Shown here: in pieces, positions 1 to 9,415 of the stretch | Layout of the letters: every line of letters begins with the position of its first letter | How positions within the stretch are numbered: position 1 is the first letter of the stretch | Assembly: GCF_965216415.1 (NCBI RefSeq) | Contig: NZ_CBDCFU010000001.1 | DNA length: 64,000 nucleotides | Source of the DNA: Marivita sp003149565 | GTDB taxonomy: Bacteria > Pseudomonadota > Alphaproteobacteria > Rhodobacterales > Rhodobacteraceae | Strand: one strand, 5' to 3' | Made by a program: the position numbers and the translations under genes | Notes under the pieces: model-generated | What the model was told of the DNA's origin: nothing | The model's database searches: none | What the model saw: only the letters and a program-made list of their open reading frames with translations

Positions 1-165
1 GTCAACGGCGCGCAAGCTCCCTCTACCTGGTACATGCTGACAGACCAAGACGCTGGCGGGGAGATCGGCGGAAAGTTTGGACAGCAGGATGCGCAGTGCA
101 GAAAGGCTTCCGGCGGATCCTCCAATGACAACGGTGTCGGCGCGATGCGTCACCGCCCTATCCAT
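1..165 (-). CDS. CheB-type protein-glutamate methylesterase, 5' part only
   Basis: The 55 codons present encode the start of a CheB methylesterase domain: a beta strand followed by the Ser loop VVIGGSAGSLSALR, then LPASVLVCQH carrying the His region. CheB enzymes remove methyl or amide groups from chemoreceptor glutamates; here the target may be a dedicated receptor or the adjacent kinase. The ATG at 165-163 overlaps the stop codon of the upstream response regulator by 8 nt, which indicates translational coupling and makes this the third gene of a minus-strand signalling operon. The C-terminal catalytic Asp lies outside the window. The family assignment rests on the first motif set only but is good. 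Confidence 0.8.
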   Translation of the reverse strand, partial: MDRAVTHRADTVVIGGSAGSLSALRILLSKLSADLPASVLVCQHVPGRGSLRAVD

Positions 166-535
166 CGGAGTCCGAGCGCTCAAGTTCGTCCCTCATAAGG
201 CGTACGATCTCTCTGGGCTGGACCGGTTTCGGAAGGCAGGGCGCTTCGGGGAAGCGCGCGGGCACCTTGGCTTTGCCCGACGAGTAGCCGGTGACAAAGG
301 CGAAGGGTACTTTCATGGTTTCGAGCTTCTGTGCGACCGCTTCGCTCGTGTTCGATCCGAGATTCACGTCGAGGATCGCCAGGTCCGGCACGCAATCCTC
401 CAAGGCTGCCAAGGCCTCGGGCACGTCGTGATAGGGACCGACAACCTCACAGCCCTCATCTTCGACAATGCCGGCAAGGTCGAAGGCTACGAGGACTTCG
501 TCCTCAAGAATCATGACGGCTCTTCTTCGACTCAT
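158..535 (-). CDS. single-domain response regulator (receiver only)
   Basis: This 125 aa protein is a stand-alone REC domain. The acidic pocket is ED in MILEDEVLVA (residues 11-12), the phospho-acceptor Asp is in LAILDVNLG (about residue 56), the Thr switch is VTGYSS (about 82), and the Lys is in LPKPV (about 102). It has no output domain, so it probably acts as a phosphate sink or protein-binding regulator for the large HWE kinase just upstream. Its ATG overlaps the kinase stop (ATGA, 532-535), so the two are coupled. Such short FxxFxPK-like receivers commonly partner HWE/HisKA2 kinases in alphaproteobacteria; the pairing here is inferred from the overlap. Confidence 0.88.
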   Translation of the reverse strand: MSRRRAVMILEDEVLVAFDLAGIVEDEGCEVVGPYHDVPEALAALEDCVPDLAILDVNLGSNTSEAVAQKLETMKVPFAFVTGYSSGKAKVPARFPEAPCLPKPVQPREIVRLMRDELERSDSDG

Positions 536-3500
536 CCCGGCGATCCGTGTATTCCTTTCTGCTCAATTAAATAGCGCATTCCGCCATTGTTGTAGTCAAC
601 GCGCACGTCCGCGTTCAGTTCCGCGCCGATGATCCGTTTCAGCAGAAAGCTTCCGAACCCTTCGCCTTGCGGCGGCGCGACCTCCGGACCGTCGATCTCC
701 AGCCATTCCAGACGGCTCAACTCTCCGTCCCGTGCTTCCGCCTTGACTTCGACACGGCCGTTCCTGTCTGTCAGGGACCCGTATTTTGCGGCATTCGTCG
801 CCAGCTCGTGGAAGGCCAGTCCGAGGGTCAGGGCCACCTTCGGCTCCAGCGTCAGATCCGGACCATCGTAGCTGAATCGGTTGTTCTCGAGATTTATGAA
901 GGGTGCAAGTTCATCCTCAATCAGATCCCGCAGCTTCCGCCCGCGCCAGTTGTCCGCAGTCAGCGCCTCGTGGGTGCGCGAAACCGCGGCTAGGCGACCC
1001 GTCAAAGCTTCTTCCAGATCTTGCTTCGTTCGCGCTGTTCGGGCGGCAAAGCGGACAATCGCCTGCACGATGGCCAGCACGTTTTTCACCCGGTGCTGAA
1101 GCTCTCTCAGGAGGATTTCCTGCTGCTCCAGCGCGTGCCGCTGGGCCGTGATGTCAAAGGCAAAGCTCATCACGCCGCCGATCTTGCCAGATGGTTCATA
1201 CCAGGGCACGAGTTCCAGCCGCACATGGTCGAAACCGGGCGCGTCGTCTGGCACCTGCATCTCCAAGTCTTCCCAGGACTGCGGTTCGCCCGTCTCGAAC
1301 ACCTCGTCGAAAAGCGCCTTGATCGCAGCGCCCGACTCTGCGGCCTCGGCAAAGGAAAGCCCTGCATTGTCCTCACCCTCCCGAAGCTCGTCGGCCTTGG
1401 CGTTAAGGTAGAGGTTATGATGGTTGGTTCCCTCGTGGATCCCGATGAGGGCGGGCACATTGTCGAACAGACGCCGCAGTCGGCCCTCGCTCTCGGCCAA
1501 CGCGCGTTCCAGTTCTCGCTCCTGCGTCACCTCCCGGACGCTGGAACCAACCGCAATCGTCTTTCCATCAGCCTTGACCGGGAAATAGTCGACAACCCAT
1601 TCCCGTTCCCGGCTGGGATCAGCCGATGTCACGCCGCGCACAGTATCGCCGAAGACGGGCTCACCGGTCTCCAGAACCTTTCTCTGCGAGGGTTCGCACT
1701 GATCGAATATTTCCGGAACGATGTCCCGCTCCAGCTTGCCGATGTGATCATCGACCGGCAAACCATTGATATCCGCCAACGCCTTGTTGATCCTGAGAAA
1801 TCTTAGATCGTGATCAAGAAGGTTCAGCCCCACCGGCACGGTGTTGTAGAGCGTTTCAAGCTCAGATAGCTGCTCCGCCAGCTTGCGCTTGAGCTGCAGT
1901 TCATCGGTCACCTCGCGCACGCAGGTGCCTACGGCGATCACCTCGTCTTTCGCGACGATGGGAAAATAATCGCACACAAAATCGCGCAAGACACCCGGCT
2001 GCGCCGGAGTCTTGGCCTGAACCTCAAGCTCGTAGACGCCTTCGCCGCTCTCGAAGATCCCGAGAATGGTCTCCTTCACCTTTGGCGGCACACCGGGCAG
2101 GAGCTCGTCACCCCGTTCGCCGAGGTGTTCCTCGGCCGAAATACCGTCGATCTCGGCCATTTTCTGATTCATGCGGATGAAGCGCATCTCGCGGTCGTAC
2201 ACCGCAATGCCGACGGGCATCTTGTCATAGAGCGTCTGCAGTTCTGAAAGCTGTTCGTCGAGCACGCGTGCGTTGTCGGCCAGCTGCTTCTCATTGCGGC
2301 GACGGGCGCTCACGTCCTGAAAAGTTATGACCACACCGTCGAGCCTGTTGTCGATCGTGCGGTAGGGGCGAATGCGCGCCTCGAAGGTCTCGTCGGTCTG
2401 GGGGATGCGGACCTCCCGCATCCGGGGCTCAAGCGTGCGGCGCACTTCAGCAATGTCATCTTTCAGTTCGGGATAGTCGAGGCGGGTCGAAAGCTGATGG
2501 ATCGGACGCCCCATGTCACGCTCCCGCACTCCGAACAGCTCGCTCAGCGCTGGGGTGTAGAGCCGCACGCAATCGGCCTGATTTAAAAACAGGATTCCCA
2601 CATCCGTGCTTTGCAGCAGGTTCTGCAGGTCACTGTTGGACCGCGTGAGCTGCCGATTGTTCTCGGTCAGCTCGGCATTGATCGTTTCCAGCTCCTCGTT
2701 GATGGACTGAAGCTCCTCGCGACTGGTCTCCAGCTCTTCGTTGGAGCTCTGCATCTCCTCGTTCATGGTCAACAACTCTTCGTTGCTGCTGCGCAGATCC
2801 TGTGCGGCCGCCTCGTATTCCCGCTCCACCGTGTGCAGCCGCCGGCGGGTGAGCGCCAATTCACGCTCCAGCTCAGCCACCCGGTTGCTCTGGGTGGCCT
2901 CGGACGAATGCTCAACCGTGCCGCGCTGACGCACCTCCTTGAGTACGATCATTATCTGATCATGGCCGTCGCAAAAGGGGGCTGCGAAGACATCGAAGAG
3001 ACAAGGTTTGCCGCCAACCTGCGCGACGACGTCGCAAATGTTGGTTTCCGCTTTGCTCTCAATCACCTGGTCAACCGCCGATTGCACGGGCAGGCGCAGT
3101 TCGGGACTCAAAAAATCTTCGACGTTGGTGGCCGGGGCTCCCTCGCTCGGTTGAACAAACCGCGTCATGCCTTCAGACAAGTAGAGCACCTCACCTTCGC
3201 GGCTGACGATCGCGAAGGGCGAGGCGTAAAGCTTGAGAAACGCCTGCTCGGCCTCTTCGCCCAAACCCGCCGTCTTTGGCGCAACCCCGTAGTCGCGCGG
3301 CTCCGCCCGGCTCTGTCGTGCGATCTTAGGGAGCTTATCGTGTGCCTTCGGCGTCTTGAAATTCAGCGCGGAAAAAGCGCGCGTGACGTCGTCGTTGCGC
3401 CGGAAGATCCGGGCCGGTCGGTCCTCGGTCAGAAAGAAGCGTTCGCTACGCCCCAACGTCTCGGAGGGACCGAGCCAGAGATAGCCGCCCGCGTTCAGCG

Positions 3501-4815
3501 CATAATGGAACTTTGGGATGACAGATGCCTGCGCCTCAACGCTGAGATATATCATCACGTTGCGGCAGGAAATCAGGTCCAGTCGCGAGAACGGCGGATC
3601 GCCCAGAAGGTCGTGCGGTGCGAAGACGCACATCTCACGCAGCCGCGGCAAGACATGCCAATAATCATTTGCCTTGTGGAAATACCGTTCACGCCGTTCG
3701 TCGCTGACGTTCTTCAGCGCCGCCTCGGCATAACGACCGTGACGGGCATGGCGCAGTGCCTCGTGGTCCACATCTGTGCCGAATACCTGGATGTGCCGGG
3801 TCTGCCCGATCTCCTGGAGGATCTCGTCAGCGAGGATGGCGATGGTGAACGCCTCCTCGCCCGTAGAACAGCCGGGCACCCAGATCCGCACCTGCCCGTT
3901 CTCGCGTTCGAGGATCGGGCGAAGCACCTTTTTCGTGAGCGCCTCGAAGCCGTCTGGATCGCGAAAGAACTCTGTCACGCCTATCAGGAAGTCCTGCGAT
4001 AGCAGCGTGCGTTCCTCGCCGTTTTCGCGCAGCGTCTCGAGATAGTCGTCGACCACCGATTGGCGCAGGATCGTCATCCGGCGCATCACACGCCGCACCA
4101 GCGTGCCTGGCTTGTAATCCGAGAAAGAAATGTTGGCGTCCTCGTCGATCGCATCGAGGATTTCGGACAGCCGCGTCTCAATGTCTTCGGCAAGCCGGTC
4201 GCGCTTGCCGTCCCAGTCAAGCATACGACGATGTTCAACAATTTCGATGATTTTGTCCGGCATCTCGGCTGGCCGCAGCACGAAATCTACCAGCCCCGTC
4301 GCAGCCGCGCTGTTGGGCATGCCGGGGAACCGCGCGCTATCGCTTTCCTGCACGAGAGCGATGCCGCCGTTCTCTTTGACCGACCGCACACCGATCGTGC
4401 CATCCGACCCTGTACCCGAGAGTACGACGGCGAAAGCGTCGCGCCCGGCCTCCTCGGCGAGCGAGGTAAAAAAACGGTCAATGGGCGTGCGCACGCCTTC
4501 CTCTCTCGCGTGATCGGTCAGCTTGAAGCGCCCCTTCTTGACCTCGGCGAACGGTCCGGCGGGGATCACGTAGACATGGTCGGCCGCAAGCCGGACTTCA
4601 TCCTCGATCTTCGAGACCGCTAAATTGGCGTGCTCCGCCAGCAGTCGATCCATGATCGACGGGTGATCCGGTGCCAGATGCTGGACCACGACATAGGCGA
4701 TACCGGAGTCGTTCGGGATCGCGCGAACGAAATTCTGCAGGGCCTCGAGACCACCAGCGGAAGCGCCTATGCCGACGATAGCGTTGGGTTTGCTCATTAA
4801 AAAATCATAGCGCAC
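532..4815 (-). CDS. CheB-CheR-multi-PAS-HWE histidine kinase hybrid
   Basis: 1427 aa multidomain sensor. Residues about 10-190 form a CheB methylesterase (GIGASAGGLEAL Ser loop, VVQHLAPDH His, GTGSDGTIG Asp). Residues about 215-480 form a CheR methyltransferase (VPGCSTGEEAF SAM loop, SCRNVMIYL). A long coiled coil (about 640-740) rich in SNEEL/INEELET repeats follows, then about four PAS domains (745-1235). The C-terminal HWE/HisKA2 kinase has RELQHRVKN with the phospho-His, FHELATNAAKYG as N-box and the diagnostic RLEWLE. It would sense unknown signals and phosphorylate the downstream receiver. An alternative start is at 4797, with no clear ribosome site at either. The fusion architecture is known in soil alphaproteobacteria; the ligand is unknown. 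Confidence 0.93.
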   Translation of the reverse strand: MRYDFLMSKPNAIVGIGASAGGLEALQNFVRAIPNDSGIAYVVVQHLAPDHPSIMDRLLAEHANLAVSKIEDEVRLAADHVYVIPAGPFAEVKKGRFKLTDHAREEGVRTPIDRFFTSLAEEAGRDAFAVVLSGTGSDGTIGVRSVKENGGIALVQESDSARFPGMPNSAAATGLVDFVLRPAEMPDKIIEIVEHRRMLDWDGKRDRLAEDIETRLSEILDAIDEDANISFSDYKPGTLVRRVMRRMTILRQSVVDDYLETLRENGEERTLLSQDFLIGVTEFFRDPDGFEALTKKVLRPILERENGQVRIWVPGCSTGEEAFTIAILADEILQEIGQTRHIQVFGTDVDHEALRHARHGRYAEAALKNVSDERRERYFHKANDYWHVLPRLREMCVFAPHDLLGDPPFSRLDLISCRNVMIYLSVEAQASVIPKFHYALNAGGYLWLGPSETLGRSERFFLTEDRPARIFRRNDDVTRAFSALNFKTPKAHDKLPKIARQSRAEPRDYGVAPKTAGLGEEAEQAFLKLYASPFAIVSREGEVLYLSEGMTRFVQPSEGAPATNVEDFLSPELRLPVQSAVDQVIESKAETNICDVVAQVGGKPCLFDVFAAPFCDGHDQIMIVLKEVRQRGTVEHSSEATQSNRVAELERELALTRRRLHTVEREYEAAAQDLRSSNEELLTMNEEMQSSNEELETSREELQSINEELETINAELTENNRQLTRSNSDLQNLLQSTDVGILFLNQADCVRLYTPALSELFGVRERDMGRPIHQLSTRLDYPELKDDIAEVRRTLEPRMREVRIPQTDETFEARIRPYRTIDNRLDGVVITFQDVSARRRNEKQLADNARVLDEQLSELQTLYDKMPVGIAVYDREMRFIRMNQKMAEIDGISAEEHLGERGDELLPGVPPKVKETILGIFESGEGVYELEVQAKTPAQPGVLRDFVCDYFPIVAKDEVIAVGTCVREVTDELQLKRKLAEQLSELETLYNTVPVGLNLLDHDLRFLRINKALADINGLPVDDHIGKLERDIVPEIFDQCEPSQRKVLETGEPVFGDTVRGVTSADPSREREWVVDYFPVKADGKTIAVGSSVREVTQERELERALAESEGRLRRLFDNVPALIGIHEGTNHHNLYLNAKADELREGEDNAGLSFAEAAESGAAIKALFDEVFETGEPQSWEDLEMQVPDDAPGFDHVRLELVPWYEPSGKIGGVMSFAFDITAQRHALEQQEILLRELQHRVKNVLAIVQAIVRFAARTARTKQDLEEALTGRLAAVSRTHEALTADNWRGRKLRDLIEDELAPFINLENNRFSYDGPDLTLEPKVALTLGLAFHELATNAAKYGSLTDRNGRVEVKAEARDGELSRLEWLEIDGPEVAPPQGEGFGSFLLKRIIGAELNADVRVDYNNGGMRYLIEQKGIHGSPG

Positions 4816-5046
4816 GAAGTGCTGTTCGACAACGATGTCAGTATTTCCCTGCCTGACGCATACCGGCTGCGTTTCGGAACGGGTGAAAAATTCCCGCAGA
4901 ACACTGCTTCGCGTGTCTGTCTTTTAGCTGGGCTCTATTTTGGGACCTTGAACCAACCGAATGGCCAGCACACAAAGTTTACGCTAGGTCAATTTATGTC
5001 CTCTGTGGTATCGTGCTTGTGCACTTCAGAAGCTTGGGGGCTTAAA

Positions 5047-5235
5047 ATGCAAATCAAATCTAAACTGCGTTTGTTGTTTACCGTCGTCTTAGCAATGTGG
5101 CTAACAGGAGTTTCGTCAGCGTCTGCCTTCCCAAATATGCCTACGCTCGTGTTCCCGACCAACAGCGGATCTGAGGACAGTGTAGCAACCCGAAATTGCG
5201 GGGCAATTAACCAAGTTTGCCCTGAAGGACAATGA
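5047..5235 (+). CDS. small secreted protein of unknown function
   Basis: 62 aa. The N-terminus is a convincing signal peptide: KSKLR followed by a hydrophobic run to about residue 20 and an SASA-F cleavage context near residue 27. The mature part is only about 35 aa and holds two Cys near its end. A GGGGG tract lies about 8 nt before the ATG at 5047, which is preferred over the upstream in-frame start at 4819. I recognise no family. It sits divergently from the signalling operon, so the upstream 230 bp may hold both promoters. Confidence 0.45.
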   Translation: MQIKSKLRLLFTVVLAMWLTGVSSASAFPNMPTLVFPTNSGSEDSVATRNCGAINQVCPEGQ

Positions 5236-5420
5236 TGAACGAGGGTCGCTCAATCGACCGCGCTCTTGAGACTGCTGGTAAAATCTTTGACCGTACAAAA
5301 ACGGTCTCAACGCTCATCTCTGATGAAGCTGTCCTTCAGTTCCAGCCCGTCACAAAAGCGCAATCTGCGATGCTCCTGTCCAATACGCACCGGTCCCAGA
5401 CTCGACGGATATGCACTTGA
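5232..5420 (+). CDS. possible small ORF overlapping the secreted peptide gene
   Basis: 62 codons whose ATGATG overlaps the stop of the preceding 62 aa secreted peptide, an arrangement typical of coupled genes. The protein has no recognisable domain, signal or membrane segment. The overlap is the only argument for it, so it is a weak call and may be noncoding. Confidence 0.2.
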   Translation: MMNEGRSIDRALETAGKIFDRTKTVSTLISDEAVLQFQPVTKAQSAMLLSNTHRSQTRRICT

Positions 5421-5741
5421 GTGAAAACTGTTGCTGCTCTATCCGCTATGTTTAAGGTTCAGAGCAGTCTATGTTGTTCAGACTGTCTCAGCTCCGCCCC
5501 CATGGCCGCTTTTGACCTCATGGATGCGCTTTCCTAGATCACCTGACCGGCGACAGAACCAAAAGCTTTGGCGGTCGCATTGGTGATTTGCGCTTTCTTT
5601 TATTCGATAAGACCCCTTCCAAAACCTCCATATCAATGAGTGGTTTTTTTATGACCCCAAAAGCGAGGATTGGATACAAATGGTGTGCCAGAGCGGCTTG
5701 AAATGACAGCAGCCGAACCTGAGAGATAGACCGCCTTTCGA
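5421..5741. other. intergenic stretch with no recognisable gene
   Basis: About 320 bp between the small ORFs and the convergent end of the LysR gene. I see no ORF with family similarity and no clear hairpin terminator. T-rich patches near 5595 and 5645 are the only notable composition. Confidence 0.4.
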
Positions 5742-6632
5742 TTACTCATTTGCCAAATCATCCCTCAGCCATTCAGCAAACAAGATCACCCTTGGATCTG
5801 GTGTAGGGGCCTTGGGGAAAACGACATACATCGCGTCATTTCCCTCTAATCCGTGTGGATGAAGCTGGACTAGTCTTCCCGAATTCAAATCCTCCTGCAG
5901 CAATCGTTTATCACCCAGAGCAACGCCGTGGCCGGAAAACGCCAAATCAATAACCCTGGCTCGATTGCCATATTGCAGAAAGGTTGCCGGGACAGGCCCT
6001 GTGTATCCGACGCTCTCAAACCACCTTTCCCATTTTGCGTCTTGGCCGCCAACGAAGCCTAGCGTCATGCTGGCGATGTCATGCGGTTCCAATGGCGGAT
6101 TTCGACCATCAAGCATTGAGGGCGCTGCGACAGGAATAAGGAAGTCGCTATGCAGTTTGATTTCGGCCAAGCCTGCCCAGTTGCCAGCTCCATACCTCAG
6201 GCCTGCATTGAGGTTTGACTTACCAAAGTCGATCACGGTTGAATCCATCTCCGGCATGATTTTTATCCCTCGATGGGCAGCGTGAAACCTGGCCAACCTC
6301 GGCAACAGCATCCGGTTCCCATAGTACGGGGCACAGGAGATTTTGAGTGTGCCTTCCATCCGACCCGTGCCCAAATCTGACGTGGCGCGTTCGATTATAT
6401 CGAGCGCCTCGTTCAGTGCCTTGGCGTAGACGAGCGCCTCTTCAGTCGGATCAATGCGACGTGTTCTCCGATGGAACAGCAGGACACTCAGGTCTTGTTC
6501 CAGCGCTTTCACCTGATGGCTCACAGCTGCCTGTGTAACATTCAGCTCTACTGCTGCGTCCTTGAAGCTGCCATGTCGTGCCGCGGCCTCAAACGCTCGA
6601 AGCTGTTTTAAATTCGGAAGACGGCGAGCCAA
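5742..6632 (-). CDS. LysR-family transcriptional regulator, GcvA-like
   Basis: 296 aa, normal LysR length. The N-terminal winged helix-turn-helix is clear (LRAFEAAARHGSFKDAAVEL, then VTQAAVSHQVKALE), followed by a linker helix and a periplasmic-binding-like effector domain ending in WLRDDL. The opening MARRLPNLKQLRAFEAAARH is characteristic of the GcvA/AmpR subgroup. Members of this subgroup usually act on a divergent target; here the divergent side (6633-7800) holds no confident gene, so the original target may have been lost. Effector and regulon are unknown. Confidence 0.92.
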   Translation of the reverse strand: MARRLPNLKQLRAFEAAARHGSFKDAAVELNVTQAAVSHQVKALEQDLSVLLFHRRTRRIDPTEEALVYAKALNEALDIIERATSDLGTGRMEGTLKISCAPYYGNRMLLPRLARFHAAHRGIKIMPEMDSTVIDFGKSNLNAGLRYGAGNWAGLAEIKLHSDFLIPVAAPSMLDGRNPPLEPHDIASMTLGFVGGQDAKWERWFESVGYTGPVPATFLQYGNRARVIDLAFSGHGVALGDKRLLQEDLNSGRLVQLHPHGLEGNDAMYVVFPKAPTPDPRVILFAEWLRDDLANE

Positions 6633-7808
6633 GATGCTATACTTTTCCTAATGCTTGATGTGAATTTTGATCGTTTGTCTGAATATTTCTAATGCAGCAA
6701 TGTCTAAAGCAGAAACACTTTCAGGTAAACGATAGGAACCAGACATGCGCCGCACACCCACACATTCGCCCCAACACAGCACTCTCCAAGTAGAGCTTCT
6801 AAAGATTGGAAGCCCGGCCGCATTTCACCGTTTGGACGAACCGACACCCGTTTCCTCCCGCCGACCAATCCGCTGCGCCATCTGCAAGGTATTGGCTACC
6901 AACTTCCTTGCCATAGGCCACTGGTTTGAAGACCGCGCTGGCTCACCGACACCTATGGAACTTGACCCTAGAGCATGAAGTCAGTCGCGAAGTGCTGGTC
7001 TGGGCCTTCCTGCTCAATAATTAAGACCTTGGGGTGTCCAGCATCCGCTAAATACCCAGCATTCGTCATATCCATGGCTGCGCCATCTTCATCGAACAGT
7101 TCCGTAGTGATAGGTCAAGAACTTTGCTCCAGCGTACTGAGTGCCGTTTTCATCAACCGACACAACAACCAAGCCATTTCTGAAGATAGAGACCGAGGGG
7201 GTTGAACTCGACTGCGCGATGACTTCGACATAGTCTCCGAAGACGGTTTGTATATCGGTGAAATGGCGCTCCTTACCGGCAACCGTTTCCGAGTAACCAA
7301 TACTTAGATAGGGGTTTTCGGATTGCATCTATCTCAACAAGGGCTCGCTTCATTGCAGGCGTTGGGCAAGGCTTTCAAGTATCCGCCTTAGACCAGAGAA
7401 TTGCATGCCCGCCAAAATCGGAACATCATCTTCGCTATACCCTGAGACCTGCTATGGAATCTGCGGTGCTGTCCGTCCAGCTGAACGCCCGAATTCATAC
7501 TTTTCTGGCCTTCGCTCGGGCAAAGCGTGACAAGTTGAACGCAACGGCGGTCGAGCGCGCCTCTGAGCTAAGCCGCGGCCGATACGGTGCTTGGTAGGTT
7601 TAGAATTTGTGCGCCGAAAACGGCGCGAGATCGCCCTCTGCAGAGCGAACCGACTGACCTTGCATTTCTTTTAATTTCCTTGTGTTCAGCGGACAGAAAT
7701 TTACTCATGCAAAATACACGTCGATTTTCCCAGCCACACTCAAAAAAGACAAGATTTCACTATCATCCAGACTAAGTCAAAAGTTCAAAGTAACTTGCAC
7801 CTGACGCT
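6633..7808. other. low-coding region between LysR and the spermidine-synthase-like gene
   Basis: Nearly 1.2 kb without a confident gene. On the plus strand a 77-codon ORF (6745-6978) follows an AGGAA about 8 nt upstream but has no recognised domain. On the minus strand 7089-7328 is listed separately. The stretch is richer in A+T and in stop codons than its neighbours and may contain decayed genes that were once targets of the adjacent LysR protein. I found no RNA gene or repeat. Confidence 0.35.
7089..7328 (-). CDS. possible small hypothetical protein
   Basis: 79 codons. Amino-acid composition is balanced and protein-like, with alternating hydrophobic residues suggesting beta strands (GLVVVSVDE, GDYVEVIAQ), unlike the Arg/Ser-rich shadow ORFs nearby. 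There is no signal peptide, known motif or strong ribosome site (only a weak GAGA). It could be a short real gene or the remnant of a larger one. Confidence 0.3.
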   Translation of the reverse strand: MQSENPYLSIGYSETVAGKERHFTDIQTVFGDYVEVIAQSSSTPSVSIFRNGLVVVSVDENGTQYAGAKFLTYHYGTVR

Positions 7809-9281
7809 GTGATTGTAACCAAAGAGGTCGTCATCTCATTTTCAGTGACCATTGCGCTTATTCTTGTGTTATCGGCCGTGGGGTTGACCTACGAGATCGC
7901 AGCTGGCCGCGTGCTGGCACCCTTTTTCGGCACCTCTCTTCTTACTTGGACCACTGTTATCGCAACAGTTCTAGCTGGATTTTCGCTAGGTAGCGCGATT
8001 GGCGGCTTCGTCGCGGAACGGCCTCGCGATATCGCTTTGCGGCGAGTCCGCACAGCACTCATCGCGACCGCTGTATTGATGGCCGTGTCACCGACACTTC
8101 TTGGCCTCTTCTACGCCTCCGGTGCCCGTGGAACAATCGGAATGATGTTGACCGTATTCTGGGTGTTCTTCCCGGCTTCGGTTTGCGTAACCTTACCATC
8201 GCCACTACTGGCGAAGATCGCAATCGAAGCCCGCCCGGGGCGCGAAGGGTCCTCACTGGGTATTGTCTTGGCCGCCGGGTCGATTGGGGCCATCTTCGGA
8301 GCCATTCTTGCAGGATTCGTGACATTGCCCCTGATCGGGTCCACGGCCACATTTGCTGCCTGTGGAGCCGCGGCACTTCTGTGCTTGCCATTTATCAAGG
8401 GTGGTTCATCAGGAAGCCTTGGGATTACTATTGCTTCGGCAGGCTTTGTTGCCTTTGCTGGTCTCGCCGGAAGTCCCGCCTGTCAATATGAGTCCGGACT
8501 GTCCTGCCTCTACATCGTCGAGAATGGACGAGAGCGGCAGCTTATCTCGGACGGAACGTTGCAGGCGGCTGAGAGAACTAGTCCGGTAGAGGCCGATGTG
8601 GCCTCAATGGACCTTGCTCTACCCTACACGAATTGGCTCTGGTCTCGCATGGATCGAGACCTTGGCCCAGATGCCTCGGTGCTTTTTGTGGGCGGCGGAG
8701 GATATACTCTGCCTACGAAGCTTTTGATATCGCGTCCTGACGCCCACGCGATTGCAGTCGAGATTGATCCATTGGTCACCCAAGTGGCCAAGGCACATCT
8801 GCCCCGCGCCGGCGATATGATCGATGAAACCGGCTACGACCTAATGAGCCAGGATGAAGACGAAAAAGGTCGTCTGGGTCTTGTGCATGCCGATGGAAGG
8901 GCCTTTTTGAACGAGACATCCCGCCGCTTCGACGCAGCTGTCATGGATGCGTTTTCTTCACGATCTGTCCCTGCGCACCTAGTCACTTTGGAAACTTTCA
9001 AACGACTGCGCGACATCGTCGATGGACCTGTTTATGTCAATTTGATCGATACAACAGACGGTCCGCTTGCCCGTGGAGTGAACGCGATCCTGACTGCGCT
9101 ATATCCAAACGTGGAAATCGTGCAGGGTAAGTTGAACACTGCGGGGCGCCGGAACATCTTGTTCGCCGCTTCGGCGAGAACAATGAAGCCGATAGAGAGG
9201 TTGTCCGACAACATCGCTCCAACTAAAATTTCATCATCCCGCGCCTTCACCGATGACCGGGGTTGGGTCGGGCACAGATGA
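7809..9281 (+). CDS. membrane protein fused to spermidine-synthase-like domain
   Basis: 490 aa from a GTG start. Residues 1-220 form about seven transmembrane helices, beginning with the ..YEIAAGRVLAPFFG.. motif found in membrane-anchored spermidine synthase homologues. The soluble C-terminal half is a Rossmann methyltransferase fold: VGGGGYTLP (SAM or dcSAM loop), IAVEIDPLV (ribose-binding acid), VHADGRAFL and DAFSSRSVPAHLVT. Such fused proteins are widespread but their substrate is mostly undefined, so polyamine synthesis should not be assumed. The family normally ends soon after a TDD motif; here TDDRGWVGHR stops at an IS30 fragment, so a few C-terminal residues may be replaced. No clear Shine-Dalgarno precedes the GTG. 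Confidence 0.82.
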   Translation: MIVTKEVVISFSVTIALILVLSAVGLTYEIAAGRVLAPFFGTSLLTWTTVIATVLAGFSLGSAIGGFVAERPRDIALRRVRTALIATAVLMAVSPTLLGLFYASGARGTIGMMLTVFWVFFPASVCVTLPSPLLAKIAIEARPGREGSSLGIVLAAGSIGAIFGAILAGFVTLPLIGSTATFAACGAAALLCLPFIKGGSSGSLGITIASAGFVAFAGLAGSPACQYESGLSCLYIVENGRERQLISDGTLQAAERTSPVEADVASMDLALPYTNWLWSRMDRDLGPDASVLFVGGGGYTLPTKLLISRPDAHAIAVEIDPLVTQVAKAHLPRAGDMIDETGYDLMSQDEDEKGRLGLVHADGRAFLNETSRRFDAAVMDAFSSRSVPAHLVTLETFKRLRDIVDGPVYVNLIDTTDGPLARGVNAILTALYPNVEIVQGKLNTAGRRNILFAASARTMKPIERLSDNIAPTKISSSRAFTDDRGWVGHR

Positions 9282-9282
9282 C

Positions 9283-9415
9283 TGGACGTGTCCCGGTTTC
9301 GCTTGAAATCTCGATAGATCGTGGAAGGGTCTCGACCCAAGCGCTCCACAATCTCTGAAAGACGCATTTTGGCGTCAGGCCACTTTTCAAGATTGCGGCG
9401 TTATTCCAAATTCAG
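9283..9415 (-). pseudogene. IS30-family transposase, N-terminal fragment
   Basis: Reading minus from about 9415, the sequence encodes LEKWPDAKMRLSEIVERLG and then RDPSTIYRDFKRN. This is the helix-turn-helix of IS30-type transposases (consensus SEIARRLGR.RSTIYREIKRN). The match stops abruptly near 9283, against the end of the spermidine-synthase-like gene, and no catalytic part follows. It is a decayed IS30 relic marking a past rearrangement at the 3' end of that gene. Confidence 0.7.

Noticed and set aside
1021..1806. 261-codon plus-strand ORF
   Set aside because: Antisense to the PAS/HWE part of the kinase; no recognisable domain.
2611..4002. 463-codon plus-strand ORF
   Set aside because: Antisense of the CheB-CheR-HWE kinase, whose domains are all recognisable on the minus strand; the plus product has no family features.
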